This document shows positions 1 to 11,322 of a DNA stretch of 64,000 bases, piece by piece. Made by a program: the position numbers and the translations under genes. This stretch comes from Liquidambar formosana (taxonomy: Eukaryota > Streptophyta > Magnoliopsida > Saxifragales > Altingiaceae). The notes under the pieces were generated by a model. The model saw nothing but the letters and a program-made list of their open reading frames with translations, searched no databases and was not told the DNA's origin. How positions within the stretch are numbered: position 1 is the first letter of the stretch; every line of letters starts with the position of its first letter. Location of the stretch: contig CM077833.1 of the NCBI GenBank assembly GCA_039720395.1, forward strand, positions 5,595,036 to 5,659,035, given 5' to 3'.

Positions 1-1470
1 GGTAGCCTTTTTATCATGTATTAACACTCTAGCTAGTTAATATACATGGAATATCTATTTTTTATCTACTGTTTAGCATGCTTTAGGGCTGTCCTTTAGG
101 TTTTTAATGCATAGTTATGATTCTTGTGCTCCTGTTTGTCCTTGTGCTAGGATTAGTGTCATTGCATGTTAGAGTTAGGATTTTCATCATGTTATATTGC
201 TTTAGTTAGTTAATATGCATGATTTAATTTCTGTTTAGTTTGGTTTTAGCATGATTAAAGTATGTTTTGTATGTTTTTAAGCATATTTGTGAGTTTAGGG
301 TTTTAGAGTCATTGTTTCGTGTTTGTTTTCATATAGCATGATAAAGTAGACTTTTTTATTGGTTTTTCTTCGTGTTTGCTGTATATGTTTTTCATATGGA
401 GTAAACATGATAGTTTTGCATGCATGTTAGTATGTTTTAGGGTTTTTATGCATGATATGGTTCTAGGAATATGTTAGGACTTATTATTGTTCGCTGTTTT
501 TGCTATTGGCATGCTTAGTGGATGATTTTAGGTCACAATACTATTCTGTCCAGATTTGCATGTTAGTGTTTTCGCATGGTTTTGAGCACTTGTAAGGGTG
601 CAAATAGGTGTGGTATTTGTCCTATGGCAAATAGGGCTGCTCAGGTCTGAAATAGCTAATGCTTGGAGCTAATTGCGCTCAGGTAAGTGGGTGTGAAGGT
701 GCCCCAATTCACCTTTCTTCCTTATCCCTTCTCTTCTCCCTATCTAAGGTTAATTTTTAATATGATCCTATGGTTTAATCAAAGGTTTCCTTCATAAATA
801 AAATTCTGGTTTTTATTAAAGTTTCCATTTTGTGGATTTCTTTCCTAAAATCAAACTTTCTATCATATTCAACTCTTTTGATTCAAATAAGGAAACCTAG
901 GGTTTTTACCATAGGTTTATATTAGGATTCAACCCTAATTCTAATTGAACTACGTGGACTTTGATCCATGTATTTCGTTGCATGGTACGTAGGCGCTCTT
1001 CGTGAGGCTCAAGTCCGTTCTAGGATCCAAGCATCCTAGGTTTATTTTTGTTTTCTTTTCTTCTTTTTCTTTTTCTGTTTTTATGCGCTTATTATGCATG
1101 GATGGATGAATGAAATATATGATATGCATGCAATTCTTGTGATGATATACTTGCTGATTTTTGTATGGAAAGATCTTGATTTAGCCCAAATGAACTGAGA
1201 GACCGAAAGGGTGACATGGGTGCCTATAGGCTTTGCCTAGAACCTTCCCATGTCATAACTTAGCCTCCGAATCCCCGATTTCTTTGGTTTTCAAAAGATC
1301 GGTTTTTGCCTTTCCTTTTTTATGGAGTCATTCAAATTGTTTTCCTAAAACAAACTATTTTTAGGGTTTTCCTTGTTTCCTTTAAAAAATAAGGTGGCGA
1401 CTCCTTTCCTTTTTCTTTTTCAAACCCATTTTCTTTCAATCCCTTGTGGGCCCAATTTCCGGGGTTCACA
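1..1470 (+). mobile_element. Tat/Ogre-type LTR, plus orientation, left part outside window
   Basis: The terminal ~500 bp (about 940-1470) align by eye with the reverse complement of the LTR at 8842-11953: shared blocks include the ACTACGTGGACTTTGATCC stretch, the TACGTAGGCGCTC stretch, the 'GGGTGCCTATAGG ... CCTAGAACCTTCCCA' stretch and GGTGGCGACTCC near 1392. It ends GGGGTTCACA at 1470, matching the GGTTCACA end of the other LTR, and the next base resumes minus-strand integrase coding sequence. It is therefore a separate LTR (3' LTR of a second element, or a solo LTR) inserted in opposite orientation into the integrase of the neighbouring element. Its 5' end and left target-site duplication lie outside the window; the right TSD should be CCTTT (1471-1475). 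Confidence 0.82.
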
Positions 1471-1927
1471 CCTTTGACTTAGGATGGATCTTTCCAATGA
1501 TATCTATTCCCCAAGTTGAAAAGGGCCAAGGAGATGACATAATATTCAAAGGCATTGATGGAAGGTGCTGAACATTGGCAAAGATTTGACAATTATGGCA
1601 CTTCTTGACATGCAGATGACAATCTCTTTCCATGGTGGTCCAATAGTAACCGAGACGAGCAATCTTCATAGCTAGCATATAACCATTCATGTGAGGTGCC
1701 CCTGCTCCTTCATGTACCTCTTCAATTATTCTTTGAGCTTCTTCCTCCGTCACACAAAGCAAGTGGATGCCATCATAGGATCATCTGTATAACTTTCCTC
1801 CGCACATGATATAGTGGGTAGCCAATCTTCTCAGCGTATGCCTGTCAACCTTTGAAGCTCGTTCAGGATATTCCCTTTTCTCTACGAATCTCTGGATGTC
1901 ATAGAACCACGAACGCCCATCTGTTAC
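1471..1927 (-). pseudogene. Tat-type integrase, N-terminal part only
   Basis: Continues in the same frame as the RNase H region upstream. It contains the integrase N-terminal HHCC zinc-binding domain (VHEG...PHMNG...CHNC), then the start of the catalytic core (PWPFSTWGIDIIGKI), and stops where the opposite LTR begins at 1470; the final codons read straight into LTR sequence. The catalytic D-D-E core is therefore almost wholly missing here. Two in-frame stops separate it from RT/RNase H: 1928-1930 and a TGA at 1781-1783 where related elements have Arg (CGA to TGA is a C-to-T change). Function known for the family: insertion of the cDNA into the host genome. This copy cannot do it. Confidence 0.85.
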
Positions 1928-4061
1928 TTAATTATTCTGAATATTGCAGCAGTACACTGGCTCTTTTCTTCTTTCAATTACGAGTGGATGAACATTTCCG
2001 CCTTCTGGAATTTCCACCATGGACACAAGTGTAGCAAGAGCATCAGCGAAGCGGTTCTTTACCCTTGACAAGTAGTGGAACTCTATTTTGTCGAATTCTT
2101 TGGTAAGTGCTTCTAGATAAACATGATAGGGTAACAACTTCTCGTCTCGAGTCTTCCATTCTCCTCTGATTTGGCAGATAATCGAGGCCGAGTCTCCGTA
2201 CACTTCTAACTCTTCAACTCCTAACTCTAAGGCTACTTCCAACCCTAGAATGCAAGATTCATATTCGGTGATTTTGGTTGTGGCCTCGAACCCTAACTTC
2301 ATTGCCAGAGGGATGTGGGCATCATCAGGAGAAATCAACAAGACTCCAATGCCGAAGCCCCTTTTATTGGCAGCACCGTTGAAGTAGACTTTCCATGGCT
2401 TCTTTGCTATCTCCAATATGTCCTCGTCAGGGAACCCTTGTTCAATGCCATCTCCTTCTGAAACTGGATACTCAGCCAAGTGTTCTGAGATGACTCTCCC
2501 TTTTATCGAGCTTTGTACCACATACTTGATATCAAATTCTGATAACAACATTAACCATCGCGCAGTACGATAGGTCAACATTGGCTTTTCAAGCAGATAT
2601 TTGAGTGGATCCATGCGACTAACGAGGAATACCTGGAAAGATAGCATGTAATGGCAGAGTTTTTGGGAGGCCCACACCAATGCCACGCAAGTCTTTTCTA
2701 CAGCGTTATAGTTCACCTCATAGTCTATCATTTTCTTGCTTAGATAGTAGATGGCATTCTCCTTCCTCGACTCTTCCAAGTATTGTGCGAGCATTGCCCC
2801 CATAGCAGTTTCGATGACGGTTATGTACAGCAACAGCGGCTCTCCTTCTCTAGGTGGAACCAATATCGGTGGATTGCTTAAGTAGCGTTTAATGGCTTCA
2901 AAAGCATTCTGACATTCCTCGTTCCATTCCTTCGGTTCTCCTTTCTTTAGTAGCTTGAAACCAGGCTCACAAATGGTAATGAGTTGAGCTATGAATCGGC
3001 TTATGTACTGCAATCTTCCCAAGAAACCTCGAATCTCCTTCTCATTCTTGGGCGGCAGCATCTCCAGAATGGCCTTGATCTTGCTTGGATCCACTTCAAT
3101 CCCCCTCTGTGTTATCATGAAACCTAGCAGCTTTCCCGCAGTGACTCCGAAAGCATATTTCTGAGGATTGAGGCGAAGCTTGTACTTTATGATTCGATCA
3201 AGGAACTTTCTGAGCACAGCTACATGTCTTTCCCTATCCTTTGACTTGACAATCATGTCGTCGACTTAAACCTCGACTTCTTTATGTATCATGTCATGCA
3301 ACAAGGTGGTAGCAGCTCTCTGATAAGTCGCCCCTGCATTCTTTAACTCGAATGGCATTACTTTGTAACAATAGGTCCCCCACTGAGTAATGAAGGACGT
3401 TTTCTCCATATCTTCTGGTACCATTTTGATTTTATTGTAACCCGAGAAACCGTCCATGAAAGAAAGAAGAGCGTGCCCTGTGGTACTATCGACTAACACG
3501 TCAATGTGTGGTAGTGGAAAGTCATCCTTAGGGCATGCCTTATTCAAATCACGAAAGTCTACACACATATGCACTCTGCCATCCTTCTTTGGAACTAGTA
3601 CTATATTTGCAAGCCATTCAGGGTACTCCACAACCTTAAAGAACTTAGCTTCTATCTGCTTGATCACCTCTTCCTTTATCTTCAACGCCCACTCAGGCTT
3701 CATTCTCCTTAACTTCTGCTTAACAAGCTTCATATCATGATTGGTTAGAATGTGATGCTGCACTATGTCTGTGTCTACTCCAGGCATATCTTCATAAGAC
3801 CAGGCGAATGCTTCAAGATTTTCTCTCAACAACTCAACCAATTGTTCTTTTTCAAAAGGAGAAAGTGTTGTACCAATTTTAATTATTTTTGGCAATTTAT
3901 TCGTCTCTAGATTAATTGATTCTAGTTCTTCTGTAATTGGTTGTGCTATCCCTTTATTCCTTTGCTCAACGAGCTCGGGAGGGATATCAGCGTCTCTAGG
4001 GTCTATTTCCATGCCACACACATTAAGAGACAAAAAGGCGCGAAGATAATGGATATAATCT
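1928..4061 (-). pseudogene. Tat/Ogre reverse transcriptase with two RNase H domains (broken)
   Basis: Copies element RNA into DNA in intact relatives. Seen: the gypsy RT start (YPEWLANIVLVPKKDGRVHM), the VDFRDLNKACPKD block, FMDGFSGYNKI, then the catalytic YVDD box with its Tyr codon changed to TAA (3266-3268), followed by VDD. Next comes the thumb (KLRLNPQKYAFGV, GFLGRLQYISRFI), an RT-linked RNase H lacking the usual catalytic TDAS motif (YITVIETAMGAML instead), and a second RNase H (WKVYFNGAANKRG ... YGDSASI ... NRFADALATL). In that second domain the first catalytic Asp is Asn (codon 2378-2380); Glu (TEYES) and the later Asp residues remain. Frame is continuous apart from the TAA. The 5' boundary is set at the predicted splice acceptor. 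Confidence 0.9.
3257..3268 (-). other. RT active-site box YVDD with Tyr codon mutated to stop
   Basis: Reading the minus strand, the codons are TAA GTC GAC GAC, i.e. stop-V-D-D, in frame with flanking HKEVEV and MIVKSK. One base separates TAA from a Tyr codon. This truncates the polyprotein exactly at the catalytic site. Confidence 0.9.
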
Positions 4062-4205
4062 CTGCGAGAAAATAAAGAAAGTACCAATCACTAATTGAAG
4101 ACTTTGAAACAACAAAACTTATGACAACTCTAAAGGACTCAACAAATGAAATACTTTAAACAAAGATAGATTGTTTGTTGACTCAAGACTCAAAAGAAAA
4201 CCTAC
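4062..4205 (-). other. probable intron between protease and RT (Ogre-type)
   Basis: On the minus strand the donor is GAGGATAT|GTAGGTTTTC (GT at 4205-4204) and the acceptor is TTTATTTTCTCGCAG|AGATTATATCC (AG at 4063-4062), preceded by a T-rich tract. The 144-bp segment is AT-rich and has stops. Removing it joins the upstream frame to the RT frame exactly (the split codon becomes ATA). Ogre/Tat elements are known to carry a spliced intron at this position between protease and RT/RNase H/integrase. Splicing itself is inferred, not seen. Confidence 0.6.
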
Positions 4206-4993
4206 ATATCCTCTACTGGCTTAGACTCTTCTTTCCTGGGAACAAGAACGGGGGATCCTTTGGTGTAGCAATTCTGAAGTGGCTCACTGGCTATCTGGAA
4301 TGTTGGAACTGGAACCTCTTCATAATCTTCGATGGCTAGCACACATTTTGAAAACAATCGGCCCATAACCTCTGAATCCATGCTGTCTGCCCAATCCTCT
4401 TCTTCTCTGTCGCTATCTATTGCAGATCCCTCAACTATGGTTGCTGTGATCGGATGCCACTCGGTCTCAAAGAAAATTTCAAACCCTGGGATTCTAGCTT
4501 CGATGGACTCCACATAAGTAGGCTCTGGAAAACCACAGTATGGAAAATCTTCTCCTTCTTTCATAAAGCACCCATTCAAGGTTGGCTTGTAAGGCTTAAG
4601 CGGGTGAATAACAGTGTGTCCACGTGCTTTAGCAATCTCTTTCTCTTTTCTCAGCCGCGCTCGTTCCTTGTAATTTGCTTATGTCGGCTTATATCCCAAA
4701 CCAAAGGTATGCAAGGCCGATTGGTGCTTAATTGGCTCTGAAATTCCTCAGTGCCTTGGTCCCATCCCCATGCCAAGAAAGAAACCCATGATCTTCATGA
4801 TCTTGGCGACACGCAAGTTCCCATGTGGCGAGAAGTCTAGTGGGATAAGTTCTCTACCTACAGGTGTTGAGTTAATGACTTGCACATATTCAAACCCTGA
4901 CAATGGCATATCTGAAGGATCATACTTGATCTCACAAATGGGGATTCTTGACATTTGACTGGCAGCGAGTTCATAGTCTCCTTGTAGGGTCAC
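4206..4993 (-). pseudogene. gag-pol linker with G-patch-like segment
   Basis: Joins protease to RT in Tat-type elements. The reading frame contains VAKIMKIMGFFLGMGMGPR followed, after a stop at 4748-4750, by HTFGLGYKPT, a Gly-rich pattern reminiscent of G-patch segments of this family, then the conserved LNGCFMKEGEDFPYCGFPEP block and PGFEIFF. It overlaps the protease reading frame by about 23 bp in a different frame, so one frameshift lies near 5000-5020, close to a T6/A6 homopolymer at 5017-5022. In-frame stops at 4748-4750 and about 4681 break it further. It ends at the predicted intron donor. No enzymatic role is known for this part. Confidence 0.6.
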
Positions 4994-6005
4994 AATAGAT
5001 CCTTTGTAAGGGAATTTTTTGGTGCAAAGACGATGGGATGGCCTCGTTTGGATGGATCCATGGTCGACCTAGCAAGAGATTGAAACAGGCAGGAACATCA
5101 AGAACTTGGAATTCAACTTCAAATTCTGCCGGTCCTATGATTAACGGTAAGGTCACCATACCAATCACTTCCCTTCTGGTGTTGTCATATGCTCTCACTA
5201 ATTGCCCAGATGGCACAAAATCTATAGGTCCCCACCCAAGAGATGTAGCAGTACGAAGTGGACACACATTCAAAGCGGAGCCATTGTCAATAAGGACGGT
5301 GGGAACCCGTTTCCCTAGGGTATCAACAATTATGTTCAGAGCTTGCACATGATCTCTCCTCCCTTTTGGCAAATCAGCTTCCGTAAAGATTATGGCAGCT
5401 GCTTTCTCAACAGGGGTTATAAGACTCACCAATCCTTCCGGTGAAGTATTGATGGGTACTTGGACATGGTTCGAGAGCTTAAGCATAGTCTGACGGTGCT
5501 TGAGAGAAGCCATAAGCAATCCCCATCTGGTAATGTTGGCTTGAGTCTTTTTCAATTGCTTTAGGACTTCATCCTCTTCGTCGTAGATTTCAAGTCTTTG
5601 CCCCTTCTCTAGTGCTTCCACTGGATTTTCATTCTCAAGGTAGGATGGTTTGAAGTGACGACCGCCCCTGGTCAAGTGGTCAACTTCTTCAGAGTCTGCC
5701 CATAGATCATTTACTTCATCGCTACAGGTTTCGCCCATAATGTCCCCCCATTCAAGTATATCTACCTCTTGCATTAGAGATTTTTCTGTCGACCGTTCTT
5801 CTTTCACCAATTCTCCCCATCCGGTTGGGTGGATTGGGGATTTTTCTATTGGTTGCTCATCTTCCCATGGATTTCCCCATCCGGTTGCACGAATAGGAAT
5901 TGTCATTGGAGGTGATGCAGTATAGAGAACATAGAAGTCAAACTTCCCAGATGGTTCCCCCAATAAACCCACTTCAGGATCTCTGGCATCATATCTCTCT
6001 TTCAA
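4971..6005 (-). pseudogene. Tat-type retrotransposon aspartic protease region
   Basis: Processes the Gag-Pol polyprotein in intact relatives. The catalytic region reads AAIIFTEADLPKGRRDHVQAL ... VPTVLIDNGSALNVCPL, where D-N-G-S is the retroviral-type D-(S/T)-G equivalent seen in Tat/Ogre elements, followed by GMVTLPLIIGPAEFEVEFQV and LLLGRPWIH, the flap-to-C-terminal blocks. The first ~170 residues are an acidic Trp/Gly-rich linker. The frame is the same as gag upstream, separated only by one TAG at 6006-6008, so gag-protease was one ORF. It ends by frameshift near 5000. Confidence 0.82.
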
Positions 6006-8020
6006 CTATTGTTGAAATGACTTTCGAGGCTTAATCGGTTTCTTTGGCATTTCCTTCTCAACAACCTTTTCTTTCTCCATAGGCTTCTCCTCGGGATTTT
6101 CCCATTCTAGCATATAAATTTCTTGCATGTTTTCCTCATGTAGGGTGGGTAACAATGTAGGCACTTCGCATGGATTTGGCTGTGGAACTATCAGAATTCC
6201 CTCATCAATCAAGTCTTGGACCACTTTCTTTAGCAAGATGCAATCCTCGGTATCATAGCCGGACTTTCTATGGTATAAGCAAAAGGATGGGTTAGGGATA
6301 AGTGAAGGCTTAGGTGGAAGGGGAGTGATAAGGCCTCTTTTCTTGCAATAGTGAAATACTTTGGTGAGACTCATAGGCAAAGTGGTGTAATGGCGAATGG
6401 GTTGAGGTGAATGAGGTGAATCTTCTATTGCATTGACATTAGAAGTAGGGGATGGGTTATGGGATGGCAAAGGATTTTGAGTGACATTGGGACGGCTAGG
6501 AGGGGTAGGTGGGCCTATGATCTTCTTGTCAATGAGGTCTTGTATTTCATGTCTGAGACGAGCATAACGGTCTATTCTATGGCCTTTGGATTGATGGAAA
6601 TGGCAGTACTCATTTTTGTTGTACCACCTAGGCAATGGATTTGGTGGAGGTATTGGGTCTAGAGGTTTGAGGATGCCCTTTGCTTTCAATCTTTCATAAA
6701 CCTTGTCCAGTGGTGCATACAAATCAGAGAATTGACGAGGAGTAGAATTGTTGCCAATGTTCCATAGCTGCTGTGGAGCGATTGCATTCGCTTCAGTAGG
6801 TGCCTTTCCATTGTTCCCTACCCGACGAAACCTTGAAGGATCTTCAACCTTAAGGGTGCCATCAGTTATGGCATCTTCAACTTGCGTCCCAGAGCTAATC
6901 AGAGCTTTGAAAGTGGGAAAGTGATGAGCGAACAAGTGCTTGTGATATATAAACAATAGGTTCTTGACCACCATTTGTATCTGTTCTTCTTTATTAGGCC
7001 TATCGAACATTTTTGAGGCTTTCTTCCTCCACCTAGCGATATAGGAAGAGAAAGATTCATTTACTGCCTATTTGGTAGTCTCCAAGTCTCTCCTTGTGAC
7101 GTCAACCTCTGTATTGTACTTGTAGTGATCGATGAACTCTCTAGCGTCTTCCCATGTTCTAGTCTTTGACTCATCCAAACTCAGAAACCAATGCAAAGAA
7201 GAAGTCCTAAGTAATTTATGGAATAATTGGGCCATCAACTCGTCGAAAGCACCACGAGGTTGCATTGCTCGGACATACATTTTCAAGTGAGTCTTTGGGC
7301 AACCCATTCCATCAAACTTCTGTAACTCTGGCATCTTGAATAAATCGGCAACCTCGGTTGAGGGAAGAGAGAAAGAGTGTGAATATCCACAAAATCATCA
7401 GCATGGCGAATACCCTTCAAAGTTTTCTCCAAAGCCAACATCCTTGCAGCCATCATCTTTTGGTTTTCACTCACAGGAGGGTTTTCAGTGGTGGGGACAA
7501 AAGTGGATGATTGGGTGTAAATGGGGATATTTTGTAGTAGAGGTTTAGTATGTGGAGGTGGTGGATTTTGAGGTGATGATTAAGTATGTGGAAGTGGTGG
7601 ATTTTGAGCTTAGCCTCCAACTTGGGCAGATGGGTTGGATTGATTTTGGGTAATGGGGACTTGAGTGTCGGGTATGGCCTGATCTGTGGGGATATTGTGG
7701 ATGAGGACAGGGGTTCAGTTGTTGACCTCTTGTGCCATTCTTATTACAGTTTTAGACTTCATTGATACCTCTTCCAACTTCCCAAGGATATCATTTAATA
7801 GCCTCTCAATCCTCCGTGGATCCGTTGGAGTCCCAGAAAGAGATGTCCCCTCAGGTGTAGCCGGGTTATTCACTACAAAAGTATCATCCATGGTGAGGTC
7901 TTGTTCGGTACTTCCTCTGATCAAACGGCTTGAAGAGTCACGAGTCCAAGCCAGCACTCTATTACAACCAAATGGCCCATACTTAGTTACAAAGTGACAC
8001 AAAGCGCCTTTAGTCCCCAT
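6006..8020 (-). pseudogene. Tat/Ogre-type gag (frameshifted, multiple stops)
   Basis: Capsid/nucleocapsid precursor. From the ATG at 8020 come ~100 N-terminal residues including a helical segment (RRIERLLNDILGKLEEVSM), then a frame-broken stretch (about 7715-7334), then the retrotransposon gag capsid fold (MPELQKFDGMGCPKTHLKMY ... SSLHWFLSL ... FIDHYKYNTEVD). After a TAG at 7068-7070 it continues AVNESFSSYIARWRKKASKM. Two knuckle-like modules follow: YCHFHQSKGHRIDRYARL and FCLYHRKSGYDTEDCILL, each next to a QDLID helix. The first has Tyr where the last Cys is expected and the second has Tyr in place of His. A further TAG (6006-6008) separates gag from protease. Confidence 0.82.
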
Positions 8021-8820
8021 AATTGATTTAAATAGGTGGGTAATGGTCCAATAACATTCCTTTAGTTGGGCCTCTTATCCTTATAAGCCCAATGGGCTTT
8101 AGGTAAGAAGGTCATACTAAAGGGATGTAGGTCGATTGATTTTAAAGTCATGTTACCCCTTAAAATTAACCACCCACATAGCATTCATTCATATCTCCAA
8201 TCGCATTCAAGAACAAGGAACCGAATCACTGTATCGAGGGCTTTGTATCATCTTCCCAAAGAACCATGACATGAATTGCCTTGCCATTCATTCCATTCAC
8301 ATTCATTCCCACAACACACATTCATGCCACACATCCATTCATTCCATACACACATATATTCAAACACACATTCACTCTGTACCTGCATTCATTCCACAAA
8401 CATGGTGACTTTAAACTAAGCGGGTCCTTGTGTCCTAGACAGTCCACTAGATGCACTAAAAAGGGTAGGATAGTGTCCCCTACTTGCTTAAATCAACTAT
8501 ATATCTATCACGTGTGGTATGAGGGATGCCGCGTAAGTCAAGTGGTATGTGTTGATCCATTTAATATACCCAAGGGCAAAAACCCAAGGATACGTGGCAA
8601 GAAGAGTTGATAGCTTTGCAAACATGACACCCGAGAACGAAGGGAACCGGGGTCAAGGCTAAGCCAATCAGAAAAGGCAAGGATACATCGACCTATCATT
8701 CAAATGCAATTGCGCACACAATGCAATAAAGTAAACACACATTCAAGCGTATGCAAGTGATTGATTTTAATTTAAGTAATTAAATTAGCCCATATAAATT
8801 CCTTGAGTCTAGTCCACTAA
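8021..8820 (-). other. leader (5' UTR) of the Tat element
   Basis: Between PBS and gag start. No conserved ORF is visible. It holds a low-complexity CATTC/CACATTCATTC-rich stretch (about 8280-8400 on the plus strand) that generates spurious short ORFs. Ogre elements can carry an extra ORF here; none is supported. Confidence 0.5.
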
Positions 8821-8840
8821 TCCCTAGTGGAGTCGCCAGA
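8821..8840 (-). other. primer-binding site of the Tat element
   Basis: Directly inside the 5' LTR end, the minus strand reads TGGCGACTCCACTAGGGA, the type of PBS found in Tat/Ogre elements. I do not assign the tRNA. Confidence 0.7.
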
Positions 8841-9170
8841 CTGTGAACCACGGGTTTCGATCCGATGAGAGGAAGGAAAGAACCCTTCTTTTAAAAAAAG
8901 ACTTGTAGAGATTTAAATTAATAAAAATCTGGTTTTTAAAAGGTTCACAAAAACAAAACAAACAAAGAGTTGCCACCTCATCTTTAGGAAAAGACAAAAA
9001 CCATAAAAAACAGTTTTTAAAGAAAACCTTTGAAAACAAACAACATGACTCCGATCAAGGAACAGCAGGTCTATCAAAACAAGAGAGGATTCGGAGACTA
9101 AGTTACGATGTGGGAAGGTTCTAGGAAACATCCTATAGGCACCCACATCGCCCCAAAATGGGACTCTGAA

Positions 9171-9180
9171 TTTATATAGG
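9171..9180 (-). promoter_or_regulatory. candidate TATA box in the Tat LTR
   Basis: Minus strand reads CCTATATAAA, about 330 bp before the LTR end. It is the best TATA-like match in that part of the LTR; promoter use is inferred. Confidence 0.3.
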
Positions 9181-11283
9181 CTATTTCAATCACTTCCTAA
9201 TTAGTCACCATGCATATGCAAAGAATCATCCATAAACCAATCGCATTCATCCATGAACATCCATAAAGCATGTAAACATCCATGAACAAGTATGAGAGAT
9301 ATGGAAAGCAAGTAAGAGATAGAGAGAATGAGCAAACAAGTCCATCCTATCCACTAGCAAATATGTGATGGATAAATGAATAAGCAAACAGGTCCATCCT
9401 ATCCACTAACAAATATGTGATGGATAAATGAGCAAGCATGGGTCCATCTTCCTCCTCTAGCATATATGTGATGGACAAATGGATAGAAAGAAAGAAAAAG
9501 AAAACCTAGGATACTTAGTATCCTAGGGCGGACTTGAACATCAAATGAGCGCCTACGTACCTTACATACAAAGATGTAAGGATCAAAGTCCACGTAGTTC
9601 GATTGAGAAGGGGTTACTCCCTTTACAATGAACTATAAACCCTAAGTTTCCATTAAAAGAAAAGAAGAGTTTTAAAAAGAAGAAGAGTTTCCAAAAAAGG
9701 AATTTGAGAAAAGATAGAATTTGAAAAGAGATAGAACTCTTATCCAAAAAGGAAGTTTAAGAAAAGTAGAATTCTAAAAGAGATAGAACTCTAATTAAAA
9801 AAAGAGTTTGAGAAAAAGTAGAATTCTAAAAGAGATAGAACTCTAATTAAATCAGAATTTTAAGAGAGTTGGAAACTTAGGACTTCTAATCCAAAGTAAA
9901 GACAATAACCCTAGGGGGGAGAAGAGAACAAATCAAAACAAACTTACCATGAACCACTTACCATATGCAAATCATCCCGAAATATCGAGAAAACATCAAT
10001 TAATCACCCTATGTATTCTATAGGGCAATTATTAAGCTCAAACCAACCATATTCATGCTCAAATCATCATTAGAAGACCTAATTCAAATTTGGACAGAAT
10101 ACTAAATATGCATATAATGACCTAAAACTCATGCAAATAACAAAAATCAAAAGAAAAACGAAATCCTAGTATGCTCCTATATGCTCTAAACACCCTAACA
10201 TGCACAAAACTATCAAAAACATGCTAAATAGGCATTACTATGATGAAAATATCATATGACAATCCTAAACATGAAAAGAAAATCTAACATGATGCCTTAG
10301 GTAAGTACTTTATGTAAGAATGTGAAATAATCATCCTTACGGCGAGCTTTCTTAAGTAAAACTATCTAGAGATAATTTCACATAGAAACCACTCCGTATG
10401 AATGATTTCTTCACATATCCTATGTAAAATATATACCTAAGAATGCAAAGAAACTCACAGCGTACTTAAACACACTCCAGAAAGCATCTATGCACAACCT
10501 CACCCTCTAAGGACGATAATTATCCTCGAAAAGGATAATCATCCATACACCTATGAAGATGAGGCTTACACAGCAAGTGTCCTATACAAAAGGTGCTTAA
10601 AATCATGCATATAATTGAACCATGAAGAGAAAACGGCCTAAACACATCAATTGATTTTTCATGCAAAACGTACCTCTATCCTTAAGAGAGAAACTATCCT
10701 AACAGCAAGCAATTCACAATCCTAATCCACTAACATGCATTCTCATCATATTTGAATCATATACACTCTAAAATATAGAGTATATATGATTCCTAAATCA
10801 ATTTTAAGCCATAACTATGCAGAGAATGGAGTAGAAGAAGAAGGAATCATAAAAGGATGCAAAGGAAACTCACAACAAAGCAAGGGTCTTCGCTGCGTTC
10901 TTCCTTCTCTTTGGCTTGGTTCCCTTCTAGTTTTCCTTTGAAATTGCAGTAGAAAGCCTCCTCTAAGTGATATGGGTGTGTGCAAACTCGTGGTCCCTCT
11001 CTCTCTCAGGAATATGAAGTGTCAAATAAGCAAAAAGTCCAGTAAAAGCCAAAAAGTCCCTTATGCTGATGAATGAGCCTCATTTATAACCAACCAACCA
11101 TATGAACCAATGGTTGGGATTAATTCACCATAAAATCAATCTAGGGCTGTAATTAAATCCCATGAATGTTAAACAACTCAAAACCACCTCCCAATAGGCT
11201 TAGAAGTCCTTTAGAAGGCTGAAATTCGGACTAATAGAGTCCTATTCCGTAAAAAATGCAAAGATAGACAATTCAGGACGGGG

Positions 11284-11322
11284 CTCTCGGGTGACCAGTT
11301 GGACTAACCGGTCACCCGAGAG
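11284..11322. repeat. 17-bp inverted repeat (hairpin) in the Tat LTR
   Basis: Arm CTCTCGGGTGACCAGTT, 5-nt loop GGACT, arm AACCGGTCACCCGAGAG; 16 of 17 positions pair. GC-rich in an AT-rich LTR. Confidence 0.9.

Noticed and set aside
3456..3740. Plus-strand 94-codon ORF over the RT region
   Set aside because: Antisense shadow of conserved RT sequence on the minus strand.
5038..5352. Plus-strand 104-codon ORF over the protease
   Set aside because: Antisense shadow of the protease frame; codon pattern follows the minus strand.
6003..6011. CAA CAA TAG TTG at the gag/protease boundary as a programmed readthrough site
   Set aside because: Gag-protease is normally one ORF in Tat elements and this copy has several other stops, so a decay mutation is simpler.
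8280..8400. Histidine-rich ORFs (90 and 109 codons) in the Tat leader
   Set aside because: Product of CATTC/CACATTC low-complexity repeats in two overlapping frames.
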